Below, in pieces: positions 1-6,912 of a stretch of DNA of 11,535 nt. The first letter of the stretch is position 1; each line of letters starts with the position of its first letter. Below the pieces are notes generated by a model that saw only the letters and a program-made list of their open reading frames with translations, ran no database searches and was not told the DNA's origin. The translations under genes were made by a program, and so were the position numbers. Source of the DNA: Beroe ovata. Taxonomy: Eukaryota; Ctenophora; Nuda; Beroida; Beroidae. Location of the stretch: contig CAMPET010000245.1 of the NCBI GenBank assembly GCA_946803715.1, forward strand, positions 92,063 to 103,597, read 5' to 3'.

Positions 1-17
1 ATCATTGTTTTCCTTGG

Positions 18-317
18 TACCAAATTGATCAGAACTATAAATGAGGAGTCCTTGGGCCGATACCTCTAACCCTGAGTCATGCTCGCCCTGACTGCTATGC
101 AACACCTCTGACCGCTACAAGGAGCCCTTTTCTTCCATCAGAAATGGATAAATAACAGTAGTGTGTCCTCGTGAGAGTTGCATATCGTTATGAGCGACCC
201 ATACATTTATGGATGACTTGTTATACCCTCACCTGCTAACCTGGGCCATAACGAGGGTTGATAACATGTTTTGGAGCCCGATGCGGGGCCTCTCGTTCGG
301 TTCTGATCAAGTTGGTA
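18..317. repeat. ~300 bp segment with inverted ends, copy A
   Basis: The left arm TACCAAATTGATCAGAAC (18-35) is the reverse complement of 300-317 at 17 of 18 positions. The left arm overlaps a perfect 10-bp palindrome TTGGTACCAA (14-23). The inner part of the right arm has decayed here but is longer in copy B. The interior has no convincing open frame. Size and terminal inverted repeats resemble a MITE or other non-autonomous DNA transposon, but I see no clear target-site duplication. A structured regulatory segment is the alternative. Confidence 0.55.
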
Positions 318-603
318 GGCAAATTTTTCATCATACTCATTGAAATTTTCATTTATTCACCGATTTCATTCAACCCTTTTTGCAATTCAGAGTTCACCCA
401 CTTTTCCACTAACACACTCACTTTTTCATTGTCAACACACTTTTCATTTTAATTAACTCAATTCCATTTCCACAGTAGCTTTCAAACTCTGCGTACGTAC
501 CAAGCCATGTTTTTTTTTATTATATCCACTTTTATTTATTTCAATTTTTATTTTTTGTTTGAGTAGTAATGCGCACAACGACTGTCGACCAGCATGCCCT
601 CAT
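318..603. other. AT-rich stretch without a gene, copy A
   Basis: This T-rich, pyrimidine-biased DNA has repeated TTTTCATT, CACTCAC and CAACACAC-like words. The open frames here and in copy B (7213-7521) have different starts, ends and frames, so the DNA is not kept as coding. A conserved TAATGCGCACAACGAC word lies near 568-583. Confidence 0.6.
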
Positions 604-822
604 TCAATCATAGCCATTTTCATCTATATTTATATATCCTACTGAATATTTACCTGTCGTAAGTTGTGAACGTCCTGTTAGTGGTATAGATGAATCGTCT
701 AAGTAAGGGCCGTTTTGTAACCCCATACAGGTTATGGTAGGAACCAAACAGCTAACCATCTCTCCTACTAACATAGATTCAGGGATAACCCCGATGAATC
801 TGGCACAAACTCGAAGAGTAAC
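604..822 (-). pseudogene. Relic resembling DIRS-type retrotransposon RNase H region, copy A
   Basis: The minus-strand frame reads VTLRVCARFIG at 822-790, then VG about eight residues later, then YLDDSSIPLTGRSQLTTG at about 705-652. From memory, tyrosine-recombinase (DIRS-like) retrotransposons have a reverse transcriptase/RNase H segment with the order VT-R-LA--G-I, then VG, then SWDS, then ELxFW. Here the tryptophans would have become L and G, each one base change away. The frame is open for 90 codons (604-876), but the catalytic parts of the polymerase are absent. Between copies A and B, 8 base changes over 171 bp hit six codons and all six change the amino acid. It is therefore drifting neutrally, not a working gene. 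No database search was possible; chance resemblance remains an option. Confidence 0.35.
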
Positions 823-1140
823 CATCAGTTCGGTGGATGAGTTGAAAGTGAAATGAACAGAGCTGACAGAACCCACAAGGATCGAGAGACGAGGATTGAA
901 GACATGATGAAAGCAAGATCAGAGACAAGAGAGACGGTATTTCTAGTGGAGGACAGAGAGAAGACCAGAGAAGAAGAAGAAGATTATTGTAAAACGTGAG
1001 TAGATTGCTGTTCTGTTCGCACTGTGAAGCTGTTTGTGGGAATTTTGAGCACTTTTGCCACTGACTTCCATCAAGGATTTTGCCGGCATAAATCAAATTT
1101 CTCCCTGGTATCTGGACAAAATTCTAGCTTATCATCCCTT
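823..1140. other. Purine-rich tract and flank, copy A
   Basis: This begins with a strongly purine-biased stretch (about 880-990, GA-rich with GAAGAAGAAGAAGA) followed by ordinary DNA conserved in copy B (7726-8038). The bottom-strand frame through it (779-1096) is rich in L, S and C because of the CT-rich complement. It is broken in copy B. No gene is supported. Confidence 0.5.
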
Positions 1141-1158
1141 CTAGTCTGGACAGACTAG
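1141..1158. repeat. Perfect hairpin CTAGTCTG-GA-CAGACTAG, copy A
   Basis: Eight-bp arms CTAGTCTG and CAGACTAG flank a 2-nt centre. TCTGGACA also occurs about 35 bp upstream, so CTGGACA is a local direct repeat. The hairpin is kept with one changed base in copy B. It could be a small inverted-repeat remnant. Confidence 0.6.
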
Positions 1159-1257
1159 TGTGTAGCAATATGATTTTCATATATCTAGCTAGGCCTTCAT
1201 ATTCGTCCCTAGTTTTCACGTAGTCTTTGGTAACGTACTTATGTAGTATCCTCAAAT

Positions 1258-1545
1258 GTGTTTGTTCGTGTTTGCTTGTGTGTGATTCATTGTAGTTCGT
1301 GATTGTATGTCACTGTTTGTTTGTGATTGTTTGTATGCGAATGTCTGTACGTCATGGTATGTGACAGTTGTATGTAGGCATATGTTTTTGTACGTGATTG
1401 CTTGTTCGTGACTGTCTGTACGTATTAATGGTCTGTATATAATTGTTTTTGATTTTGTTTGTGATTGTTCGTATGTATTGTTTGATTGTTTGTGGGTGAT
1501 TGTTGTATGTGGATGTTGTATGAGGTTGTTCGTAGCATTCAATAG
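1258..1545. repeat. TG-rich degenerate tandem tract, copy A
   Basis: Words such as TGATTGTTTGTATGT, TGTTCGTG and TGTCTGTACGT recur at irregular spacing. C is rare on this strand and mostly sits in CG or CTG. The complementary open frame (1252-1542), rich in T, N, H and Q, is a by-product of the repeat. It marks the start of the C-poor section that continues to about 3570. Confidence 0.8.
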
Positions 1546-1670
1546 TAGTTATACTTATCTTATTCACACCCTAGGTATTTGCGTCACCCATATTCTAGCT
1601 CTGCGGTATTTGCTTTATTGTAGGAACCAGTTCACGTTTATCAACCTGTAGTAATACTCGATATTAGGTG

Positions 1671-2018
1671 CCGTATATTGTCGTATATTGTCGTATGTAT
1701 GTCTTATATTGTCGTATATGTATTATTGTCGTATATGTTATTGTCGTACATGTTATTGTCATATTGTTAGGTATTGTCATATTGTTAGGTACCGTATATT
1801 GTCGTATATTGCCGTATATTGTCGCATATATGTTGTGTAATGTTTATAGTGTCGGATAATGTCATATTGTCGAATTTCTGTCGTTTGTTGTCGTCTATTG
1901 TCGTTTATGTCAAGTTGTCATATATACTGTCGTGTATATTGTCGTATATTGTGTATATTGTCGTATATTGTCGTATATATTGTCGTATATTGTCGTATCG
2001 GAGCCAAATATTGTCGTA
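1671..2018. repeat. 10-bp minisatellite (TCGTATATTG), copy A
   Basis: The array is built from a 10-bp unit TCGTATATTG with 9-18 bp variants. One 31-bp block (two 10-mers plus CGTATGTATGT) is at 1672-1702. A separate perfect 18-bp tandem pair, ATTGTCATATTGTTAGGT, is at 1755-1790 and is absent from copy B. Almost every C lies in a CpG, about one per helical turn. All open frames across it come from the repeat. Confidence 0.9.
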
Positions 2019-2029
2019 AAATAATGTAC

Positions 2030-2109
2030 TCGAATGTGCATGTAATTAAGGTATGGCCATACCGACTCGATGAGTTGTTTGAATGTGAGCACTGTGAGGC
2101 GTGATGAAA
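2030..2109. other. 80 bp perfectly conserved block with palindrome, copy A
   Basis: All 80 bases are identical to 8980-9059, although both flanks are fast-changing repeats. It contains a perfect 14-bp palindrome GGTATGGCCATACC (2050-2063) followed by GACTCGATGAGTTG and GTGAGCACTGTGAGG. It has normal base composition inside a C-poor section. It could be a binding site for a dimeric protein. The GGCCATACC word recalls 5S rRNA, but the rest does not match. Confidence 0.7.
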
Positions 2110-2690
2110 TTGAAAGAGTTGAGTGAAATGTAAAGTGTAATGTAAAGTGAAATGCAAAGTGAAGTGAAATATAGTGTATTGTGATAAAGTATGATGTATT
2201 GAAGTGAAGTGAGATTACATTGAAAGGAAGTGAGGGGGTTATGATAAGTATTGTATTGAAATGTATTGAAGTGTGATGTATATGATATTGTGAAAGGTAT
2301 GATAAGTGATATGAGAAAGAATGGAGGGATCAGAAGGGGTTATGGGTTTGAAGGGGATATTATAGGGGGGTATGGAAGGGTACGAAGGGAGTTGAAGATG
2401 ATGATGATGAGGATGATATTGTGATAAGAGTAATGAAGTTCAATGATTTGTGAAATGTATGATATATGATATAAGAGAATGGAGGGTTCGAAGGGGGTTA
2501 AACGGGATTCTAAGAGGATGAAAGGGGACGAAGAGTGGGTTGAAGATATGTGGAATGATTTCGTGATAAGATATGAGATATGTAAAGTGAAATGAGTATT
2601 GTGAAATGTATTACGAGTATAAAGTGAATGAGAGAAAGTTGATATTGATTTGAGATGTGAAGACGGAGAGATGTGGAGACTGATGCGAGA
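2106..2690. repeat. C-depleted G/A/T tract, copy A
   Basis: Degenerate repeats of AAGTGAAATG, GTATTGAAGTG and GATGATGAGGATG. Counting 2161-2400 gives 3 C in 240 bases. G-runs such as GGGGGG near 2366 occur. There is no gene: the minus strand lacks G, so two of the three stop codons cannot form, and spurious open frames appear. Confidence 0.85.
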
Positions 2691-2770
2691 GATGACAGTG
2701 ACTCATATCGGTAACATGCACATTCGTACCACTGTGTTAATATATATTCGTACTATCTATAGTTTCTAGA

Positions 2771-2940
2771 GGGAATGGCTATTCTCAGCCAGTGAGAACT
2801 GTGCAGCAGACAGACAAATCTTGAAGCTTCTGACGGACCTTACTACCACAACAATCTGCATTTTTCTCACACTGTTGGCAACAGCTCGCTGTGCGTGTTT
2901 CCGGGACACTGCACAGTGAGCCACTGAGATGACAATTCCC
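2771..2940. repeat. ~170 bp segment with inverted ends, copy A
   Basis: The left arm, 2771-2806, starts GGGAATGGCTATTCTCAG and ends CTGTGCAG. It pairs imperfectly with 2909-2940, which starts CTGCACAGTGAGCC and ends ATTCCC. Arms are about 32-36 bp with small bulges. Inside lies CTGTTG-G-CAACAG (2872-2884). It has ordinary composition inside C-poor DNA, which suggests an inserted MITE-like element or a structured RNA hairpin. No target-site duplication was recognised. Confidence 0.5.
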
Positions 2941-2944
2941 TCGC

Positions 2945-3340
2945 CTATATTCATGTGTGTGTCGCATATAAATATATTGTGTGTAAATATAAGTGTAAGT
3001 GTACGTATATATCGTGTAAGTACCTATAAGAGTAAGTGTATGTGTTAGAATGAGTGGTGATGTAAGTGAGCCCAAGTGTTAGTCAGTGCGAGTGTAAGTG
3101 AGATATTTTAAGTGAGTGTATGACGTATAAATGCATATAAGTAAAGTAAATAAGTGTAAGTGTATTGTGTAAGACGTGTGCGTGTAAGTATGTGTGCAAT
3201 GTACATGTGTCTGCGTGTCAATGTGTAAGTATATGTATAAGAACAAGATGTGTAAATGTATGACGTGTATTGTGTACGTAAGTGTACTTGTAAATGTTTG
3301 TAAGTTCTTAAGTCAGTGTATCTAATTTTGTACAAGATAA
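2945..3340. repeat. GTAAGT-rich array, copy A
   Basis: Degenerate 6-bp-type repeat of (G)TAAGTG with GTATGTGTG variants. About ten exact GTAAGT hexamers fall within about 320 bp on the + strand, including GTAAGTGAG. GTAAGT is the optimal eukaryotic 5' splice-site word. No exon structure goes with them. Bottom-strand frames rich in Y and T come from the repeat and differ between copies. Confidence 0.8.
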
Positions 3341-3485
3341 CTTATAATTGAGTGTACCTGCGATGTAATGTAATTTTATCTCTACAACTACAGCATTTAT
3401 TATAATAGGGTGACGCAATTTAGGATCACTTTGTATAGCATGATTTATCTCTGTAATGTGATGCATATAGAATTATCTTAGCTTA
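3341..3485. other. Conserved AT-rich interval between GTAAGT arrays, copy A
   Basis: Ordinary AT-rich DNA, well conserved with about 10271-10427. It holds AATAGGGTGACGCAATTTAG (3403-3422), whose TGACGCAAT core resembles a bZIP (C/EBP-ATF type) site and is intact in both copies (3411-3419, 10354-10362). No gene. Confidence 0.4.
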
Positions 3486-3572
3486 TAGTTGTAAGTGTAG
3501 TTGCCAGTGTAAGTCGTTAGTTGAGTTGTAAGTGTAAGTTGTCAGTGTAAGTTGTAAGTGTAGTTACCATAG
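3486..3572. repeat. Second GTAAGT/GTAAGTT array, copy A
   Basis: Alternating GTTGTAAGTG, GTGTAAGTTG and GTCAGTGTAAGT words, with about six GTAAGT within 80 bp. The copy B version is at 10428-10512. Confidence 0.75.
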
Positions 3573-3836
3573 CTTGTAGTTGAAATATATAAACTCACCA
3601 ATTATCACCTTTCATCACGATCACGACATGACGGTCGAAATCTAAGTGTATCATTACTTTTACTTTATACTTTTTTATTATTATGAATGTTTCCAAACAA
3701 TCTAGGCATACTTTGTGGTGTCCTCACAACTCACATGTGCGCTGCACTATATGTCAATGTACCCACTACCCAGCCATCTTTCTATGTTGTATGTGCCCAT
3801 TCAATCAGCCAACTCTTCATAATCCACGGGTGTACT
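3573..3836. other. Complex sequence without a gene, copy A
   Basis: Normal-complexity DNA shared with 10513-10812. It contains the conserved segments CACGACATGACGGTCGAAAT and CTCACAACTCACATGTGCGC. The 61-codon frame at 3687-3872 is not kept in copy B. Copy B has a local tandem duplication of ACTTTTACTCTATA (10603-10616 and 10636-10649). Confidence 0.5.
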
Positions 3837-4176
3837 AGAACCATCTGTCATCATATGTCCACAAATAGCTGATAACACATGCATATTGCATAACTTATGC
3901 ATACCTAGTGCATACCGTATGGTATGACAGACCAAGCTGATGCAGAATGAGCTCCATCGTCTCACAGACAGCGGTAGAGAGTAGGATTGAAACCATGCAG
4001 GATCCAGCTAACATCCAAGATTTCAAAGCCGACTGCAAGAGCATGATGCACTCAAAAATGGACAGTTGCCCGACCTGGCCGTGAACCTTCTCGAACATCA
4101 GTCGTCAGTCCGAGATGAAAAGCTGGACAAAGGAGGATCACCGATTTCTGCATGGGATAAACACCTCCTATGGACA
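3837..4176. repeat. 346-bp tandem duplication, first member (copy A only)
   Basis: Begins AGAACCATCTGTCATCATAT and is followed 346 bp later by the same words (4183 on). Similarity runs through the TGACAGACCAAGCTGAT and CTCACAGACAGCGG segments to CACCTCC. An internal deletion relative to the second member removes most of the AAGCCAGATGACGAAG part. Copy B has only one member (10813-11225), so this is a gain in copy A, a loss in B, or an assembly error. The N at 4177 sits exactly at the junction. Confidence 0.8.
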
Positions 4177-4182
4177 NGTGAT

Positions 4183-4612
4183 AGAACCATCTGTCATCAT
4201 ATGTTCACACATAGCTGATAGCACATGCATATTGCATAGCATATGCATACCTGATGCATACTGTATGGCATGACAGACCAAGCTGATACAGAATGAGCTC
4301 CATCGTCTCACAGACAGCGGCAGAAACTAGGATTGTAACCATGCAGAATGTAGCTAACTTCCAGCCGATATCGAGAGCATGACGCAATCAACAGTTGTTG
4401 GATTCGGCCGTGAACCTCCTGAACTGTAAGAATTCTAGCATCAGTCGTCCGTCCGAGGTTATCAGTGCCCAGTAACACCGGAAGCCAGCAAGCCAGATGA
4501 CGAAGTGGAGAGAGTGGTAGAGTTACTCACTGATTTGGTTAATTGCAATGGAGGATCATCGAGTTTCGCACGGAATCAACATGAGACAAACACCTCCCAT
4601 TATCATGGAGAC
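4183..4612. repeat. 346-bp tandem duplication, second member
   Basis: More complete member of the duplication. A plus-strand frame without an ATG is open for 64 codons at 4439-4633. It has acidic, leucine-containing text such as PDDEVERVVELLTDLVN that looks protein-like, but it is frameshifted and has stops in copy B and is deleted in the first member. It may be a decayed coding fragment; I cannot name a family. Confidence 0.65.
4225..4248. repeat. ATGCATAT hairpin
   Basis: Arms ATGCATAT (4225-4232) and ATATGCAT (4241-4248) flank TGCATAGC. The same hairpin is perfect in copy B (10855-10878). In the first duplication member it has one arm mismatch (3879-3902). Confidence 0.6.
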
Positions 4613-4914
4613 GGGGACATGGATTCATCATGATAACAAGAGCGTGAACGATCTCAGTGGATCCTGAATGCGACAACAGTCTATACCACTATACTTGAGG
4701 TAACTACAGTGCAGCCGATATCATATGAGGTATGGTATAACAAGGTTACAGCTGACAAATAACCGCATTGTGATCACTACCATATGCCAACATATGAACA
4801 TGCTGATGAGTTAGTGGTTCACTATCCCACTGGATGCAGTTTTGATACAATACATATGCCATATGATTACGGTAACATCCCAAAACATAAAAATCTGTGT
4901 GATTGAGAAAAAAA
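4613..4914. other. Right end of repeat unit, copy A
   Basis: Complex AT-rich DNA with several CATATG words, ending in a conserved ATGATTACGGTAACATCCCA segment and an A-run. The copy B counterpart is 11226-11535. No gene seen. Confidence 0.5.
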
Positions 4915-5652
4915 CAGAAAAAAATGAAATCAATCAGCTGCTATGGAATTTTATAAGCTGTTAGCTGCTTTTTTTGATGATAGAAAAAAAAAGAAAAAAA
5001 TAACACGCTGAAAAATTATTTTTACTGTACTTAAATTTGCTGCAAGCTGTTTTGTTATGGTGATGTAATACGATAATCAATCACCATACACAATAAACGT
5101 TACTTTTGCTGCAATGAATTTTGGTATTGTATTTTGTACTGCAAAATTTGCTGAACAGTACAAACAATTATTCTTCTCAATGTAACACGAACATATGGCA
5201 CCCAAGTTCCACATTAAACCATTTTCAAAAACTGCGGTATGTTCTTGAAACATTGTATATGCTAAGACATTTTTCTCTCTGTTACTTTATAAGGTTCTGT
5301 TAATTCATAACGTTTCGGAATTAACACTTTTCAATTTCATCTAGTTATCAATTGACATAAGTTGATTTGACTTTGGTTAACCAGTTCAATTTATCCTAAA
5401 AGCTACAGCATACCTAGTGTTTTTCAAAAAAAATTTTTTGCTCAATTATAATTTGCTATGAGGGAAATTGCTGAGCAATTGATTTCATATATTTGTACAT
5501 GTAAATCCTATGTGGCTAAGCTGATGAGTTCAAGTTATATGCACCTGTTAAACAGAAACATATAACATCCAACAATAACTAGAAACTTGCCAAGCAAGAC
5601 ACTGATTATTACAGTTAGAACCACAACTAAGCCAAGAGGATGGTAATGAGCA
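4915..5652. other. AT-rich single-copy stretch, no gene
   Basis: Starts with A-rich runs (4907-4924, 4984-5001) and one T-run (4970-4976) around a repeated AGCTGCT. The rest is AT-rich unique DNA with scattered short frames. The 60-codon frame at 5121-5303 has no recognisable domain. CTGATGAG near 5521 recalls a hammerhead core but fails as one. Confidence 0.5.
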
Positions 5653-5961
5653 TTGAGTATTCTGTGTTTTCTAAACACCACGGGACTTGATCGCCGGGAC
5701 GGCTCTACATTGGTCGGGGGGATGTTATGCCCCCCGGCTCAGCATTCTCCTGAGCCCGGTGTCATGCTGGAATGTGTTATTTGCTCTGTAATGCATTTCA
5801 CAATTTCCCAAATAATGGAAGATCGTGGTGTTGATAATTACTTGCTGTTTTGGTGATTAATTGTCGTGAATAGAGAAGCTATTATTAGCAAGCTGGAGAG
5901 ATTCATTAATGAACTGTGGGAAATATTCAAAGATCAATTATCTATCTTCGTGTTTATTTGA
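5653..5961 (+). other. Open stretch with one internal TGA, unrecognised
   Basis: From the ATG at 5653 the frame reads 67 codons to a TGA (5854-5856), then continues in the same frame for 34 codons to 5961. The second part has amphipathic text such as ISKLERFINELWEIF. No family is recognised and no second copy is available for comparison. The GC-rich hairpins at 5716-5759 lie inside the first part, which could equally explain conservation by RNA or DNA structure. Coding status is doubtful. Confidence 0.15.
5716..5759. repeat. Two adjacent GC-rich hairpins
   Basis: GGGGGG (5716-5721) pairs with CCCCCC (5730-5735) over loop ATGTTATG. GGCTCA (5736-5741) follows immediately and pairs with TGAGCC (5751-5756) over loop GCATTCTCC, and can extend by CC/GG. 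The two stems abut with no spacer. The dense GC pairing contrasts with the AT-rich flanks. It could be a small structured RNA, a transposon end, or DNA cruciform; there is no T-run terminator pattern. Confidence 0.55.
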
Positions 5962-6510
5962 TTTCCCCGGAACGTTGATTGAGAGAAACGAGCTCCAGCC
6001 AATCAGGATATTCAGGACCTCATTAACTCAAGTAATGAGATGATAGCAGGAGTACGTGGGTGAATTTCATCACGAGCTAGGGGGAGAGAGTCAGGCAGAA
6101 TTCAGAACTCAGAGTCCACAGTTGCCTTCTCGGTTTTGCAGCATTCACTGCCCTGACAGGGGGTCGTCTCCTGATTCCACAACAGTGTCAGGAGACCCTG
6201 TTCCAGAGATGCATTTGGTGACGGAGTATCCCTGCTACCAGAACAGAGGGTAGAGCAGAATCAACACGCCATAAGATCCTGAGTTGCACGGCACAGTTTC
6301 CCAGTTATCTACACAACGGAAACAGAGCGAGTTCTACACATGTCTCGCTGTGAGTGCCCAGACCTAGCCTTCCTAACTGCCACAGCTGTATCTGTGACAC
6401 ATGCTCCAACCTCTGGGTGTTAACTACGGCTTGCCTGCACGACCTACTGCCATACTTCGACCTTCTCCGAAACACATCATACTTCACGGTGGCAGCTGAC
6501 TCTCACTTTT
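5962..6510. other. Moderate-GC single-copy stretch, no identifiable gene
   Basis: Richer in GC than its surroundings. It holds a CCAAT box (CAGCCAATCAGG, 5997-6008) and an inverted repeat TCTCCTGA (6167-6174) with TCAGGAGA (6188-6195). Short frames at 6056-6253 (+) and 6305-6487 (-) are 60-65 codons with no recognisable domain. It could hold a promoter or exon of an unknown gene, but nothing proves it. Confidence 0.3.
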
Positions 6511-6516
6511 AGCTCG

Positions 6517-6694
6517 GTATGTCACGTGACTGCGCGCTGCTGCTTCCATTGTTCATACTATCTGTCTTCCCTATTTTACCACAACACTTGTTCACTCACT
6601 CATTCACACATCTACCACTACACTCATTTACTGTCACTTGAATCTTGCATGTGTCTATTACTTTCATTCAATGTTCTAACTCATTCTTATTCAG
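6517..6694 (+). other. Candidate intron (GTATGT ... TTCTAAC ... CAG)
   Basis: A GTATGT donor-like word at 6517-6522 is followed by a pyrimidine-rich stretch with TCACTCACTCATTCAC. Then come a branch-site-like TTCTAAC (6674-6680) and TCATTCTTATTCAG ending at 6694. The frame after the acceptor is open for about 54 codons to 6857, with hydrophobic text such as RTLILGLQFGLFDASLYY. The flanking exons match no known protein, and such signals occur by chance. Confidence 0.15.
6521..6530. promoter_or_regulatory. GTCACGTGAC palindrome (E-box type)
   Basis: Perfect 10-bp palindrome with a CACGTG core, the optimal site for USF/MITF/Myc-type bHLH-zip proteins. It lies about 520 bp downstream of the CCAAT box, in the GC-richer part. 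Promoter function is inferred only. Confidence 0.3.
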
Positions 6695-6895
6695 GTTGTT
6701 ATCCGTTCACACCTCCTGCTTGGCTTCTCCACCATCATCACTGTTACACCACGTGTTGGACTTCGTATCACACAGAACACTCATATTAGGACTTCAATTT
6801 GGACTATTCGATGCTTCACTTTATTATATTTTTTACCAAACAAGAAAAGCAAAATAGCAAACAAAAGAAACAACCTTTTCCTTTACCTTTTTTAT
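6695..6895. other. Junction region before repeat copy B
   Basis: Unique sequence grading into an A/C-rich tract (6836-6880, ACAAGAAAAGCAAAATAGC) and a T-rich tract directly before copy B at 6896. If units are tandem, the same tract should precede position 1 outside the window. No gene is confirmed; the open frame is described with the candidate intron. Confidence 0.4.
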
Positions 6896-6912
6896 ATCAT
6901 CGTTTTCCTTGG

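Larger units (their letters stand above)
1..4914. repeat. Long direct repeat, copy A (partial unit)
   Basis: This segment recurs in the same order and orientation at 6896-11535. Anchors are position 1 with 6896, the palindrome at 2050 with 9000, and the CATATGATTACGGTAACATC segment near 4860 with 11478. A hand alignment of about 260 bases near the left end gives 9 mismatches (about 3-4%). The simple-repeat parts diverge more and differ in length. Copy A alone carries a 346-bp-period tandem duplication (3837-4612). The right edge lies in an A-rich tract, so it is imprecise. The left edge may lie before the window. The repeat contains no intact gene. It could be one unit of a tandem macrosatellite or one arm of a large duplication. 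Confidence 0.95.

Noticed and set aside
258-452. Plus-strand 64-codon frame and its copy B counterpart 7207-7515
   Set aside because: The DNA is homologous, but starts, stops and frames differ, so no protein is conserved.
1252-1567. Overlapping minus-strand frames rich in T, N, H and Q
   Set aside because: They are translations of the TG-rich tandem tract in more than one frame and change between the copies.
1671-2018. CRISPR array
   Set aside because: The 10-bp units are directly adjacent without unique spacers of constant length, and the setting is eukaryotic.
2049-2109. 5S rRNA or tRNA, because of GGCCATACC and GGTTCGA-like words
   Set aside because: The bases after GGCCATACC do not follow the 5S sequence. 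GGGTTCGAAGG near 2484 lacks the B-box CC and any A box or cloverleaf.
3895-4387. Two similar minus-strand frames sharing ETMELIL and QLGLS text
   Set aside because: The similarity simply reflects the tandem DNA duplication. Copy B does not keep the frame or the text.
1-4914. Very long terminal repeats of an LTR element enclosing 2 kb
   Set aside because: The interior lacks gag, pol, a primer-binding site and TG...CA ends, and the repeats are full of minisatellites.
5519-5570. Hammerhead ribozyme core (CTGATGAG ... GAAAC)
   Set aside because: Stem II would be only GTT/AAC with an extra A before GAAAC, and no matching stem I or cleavage triplet is evident.
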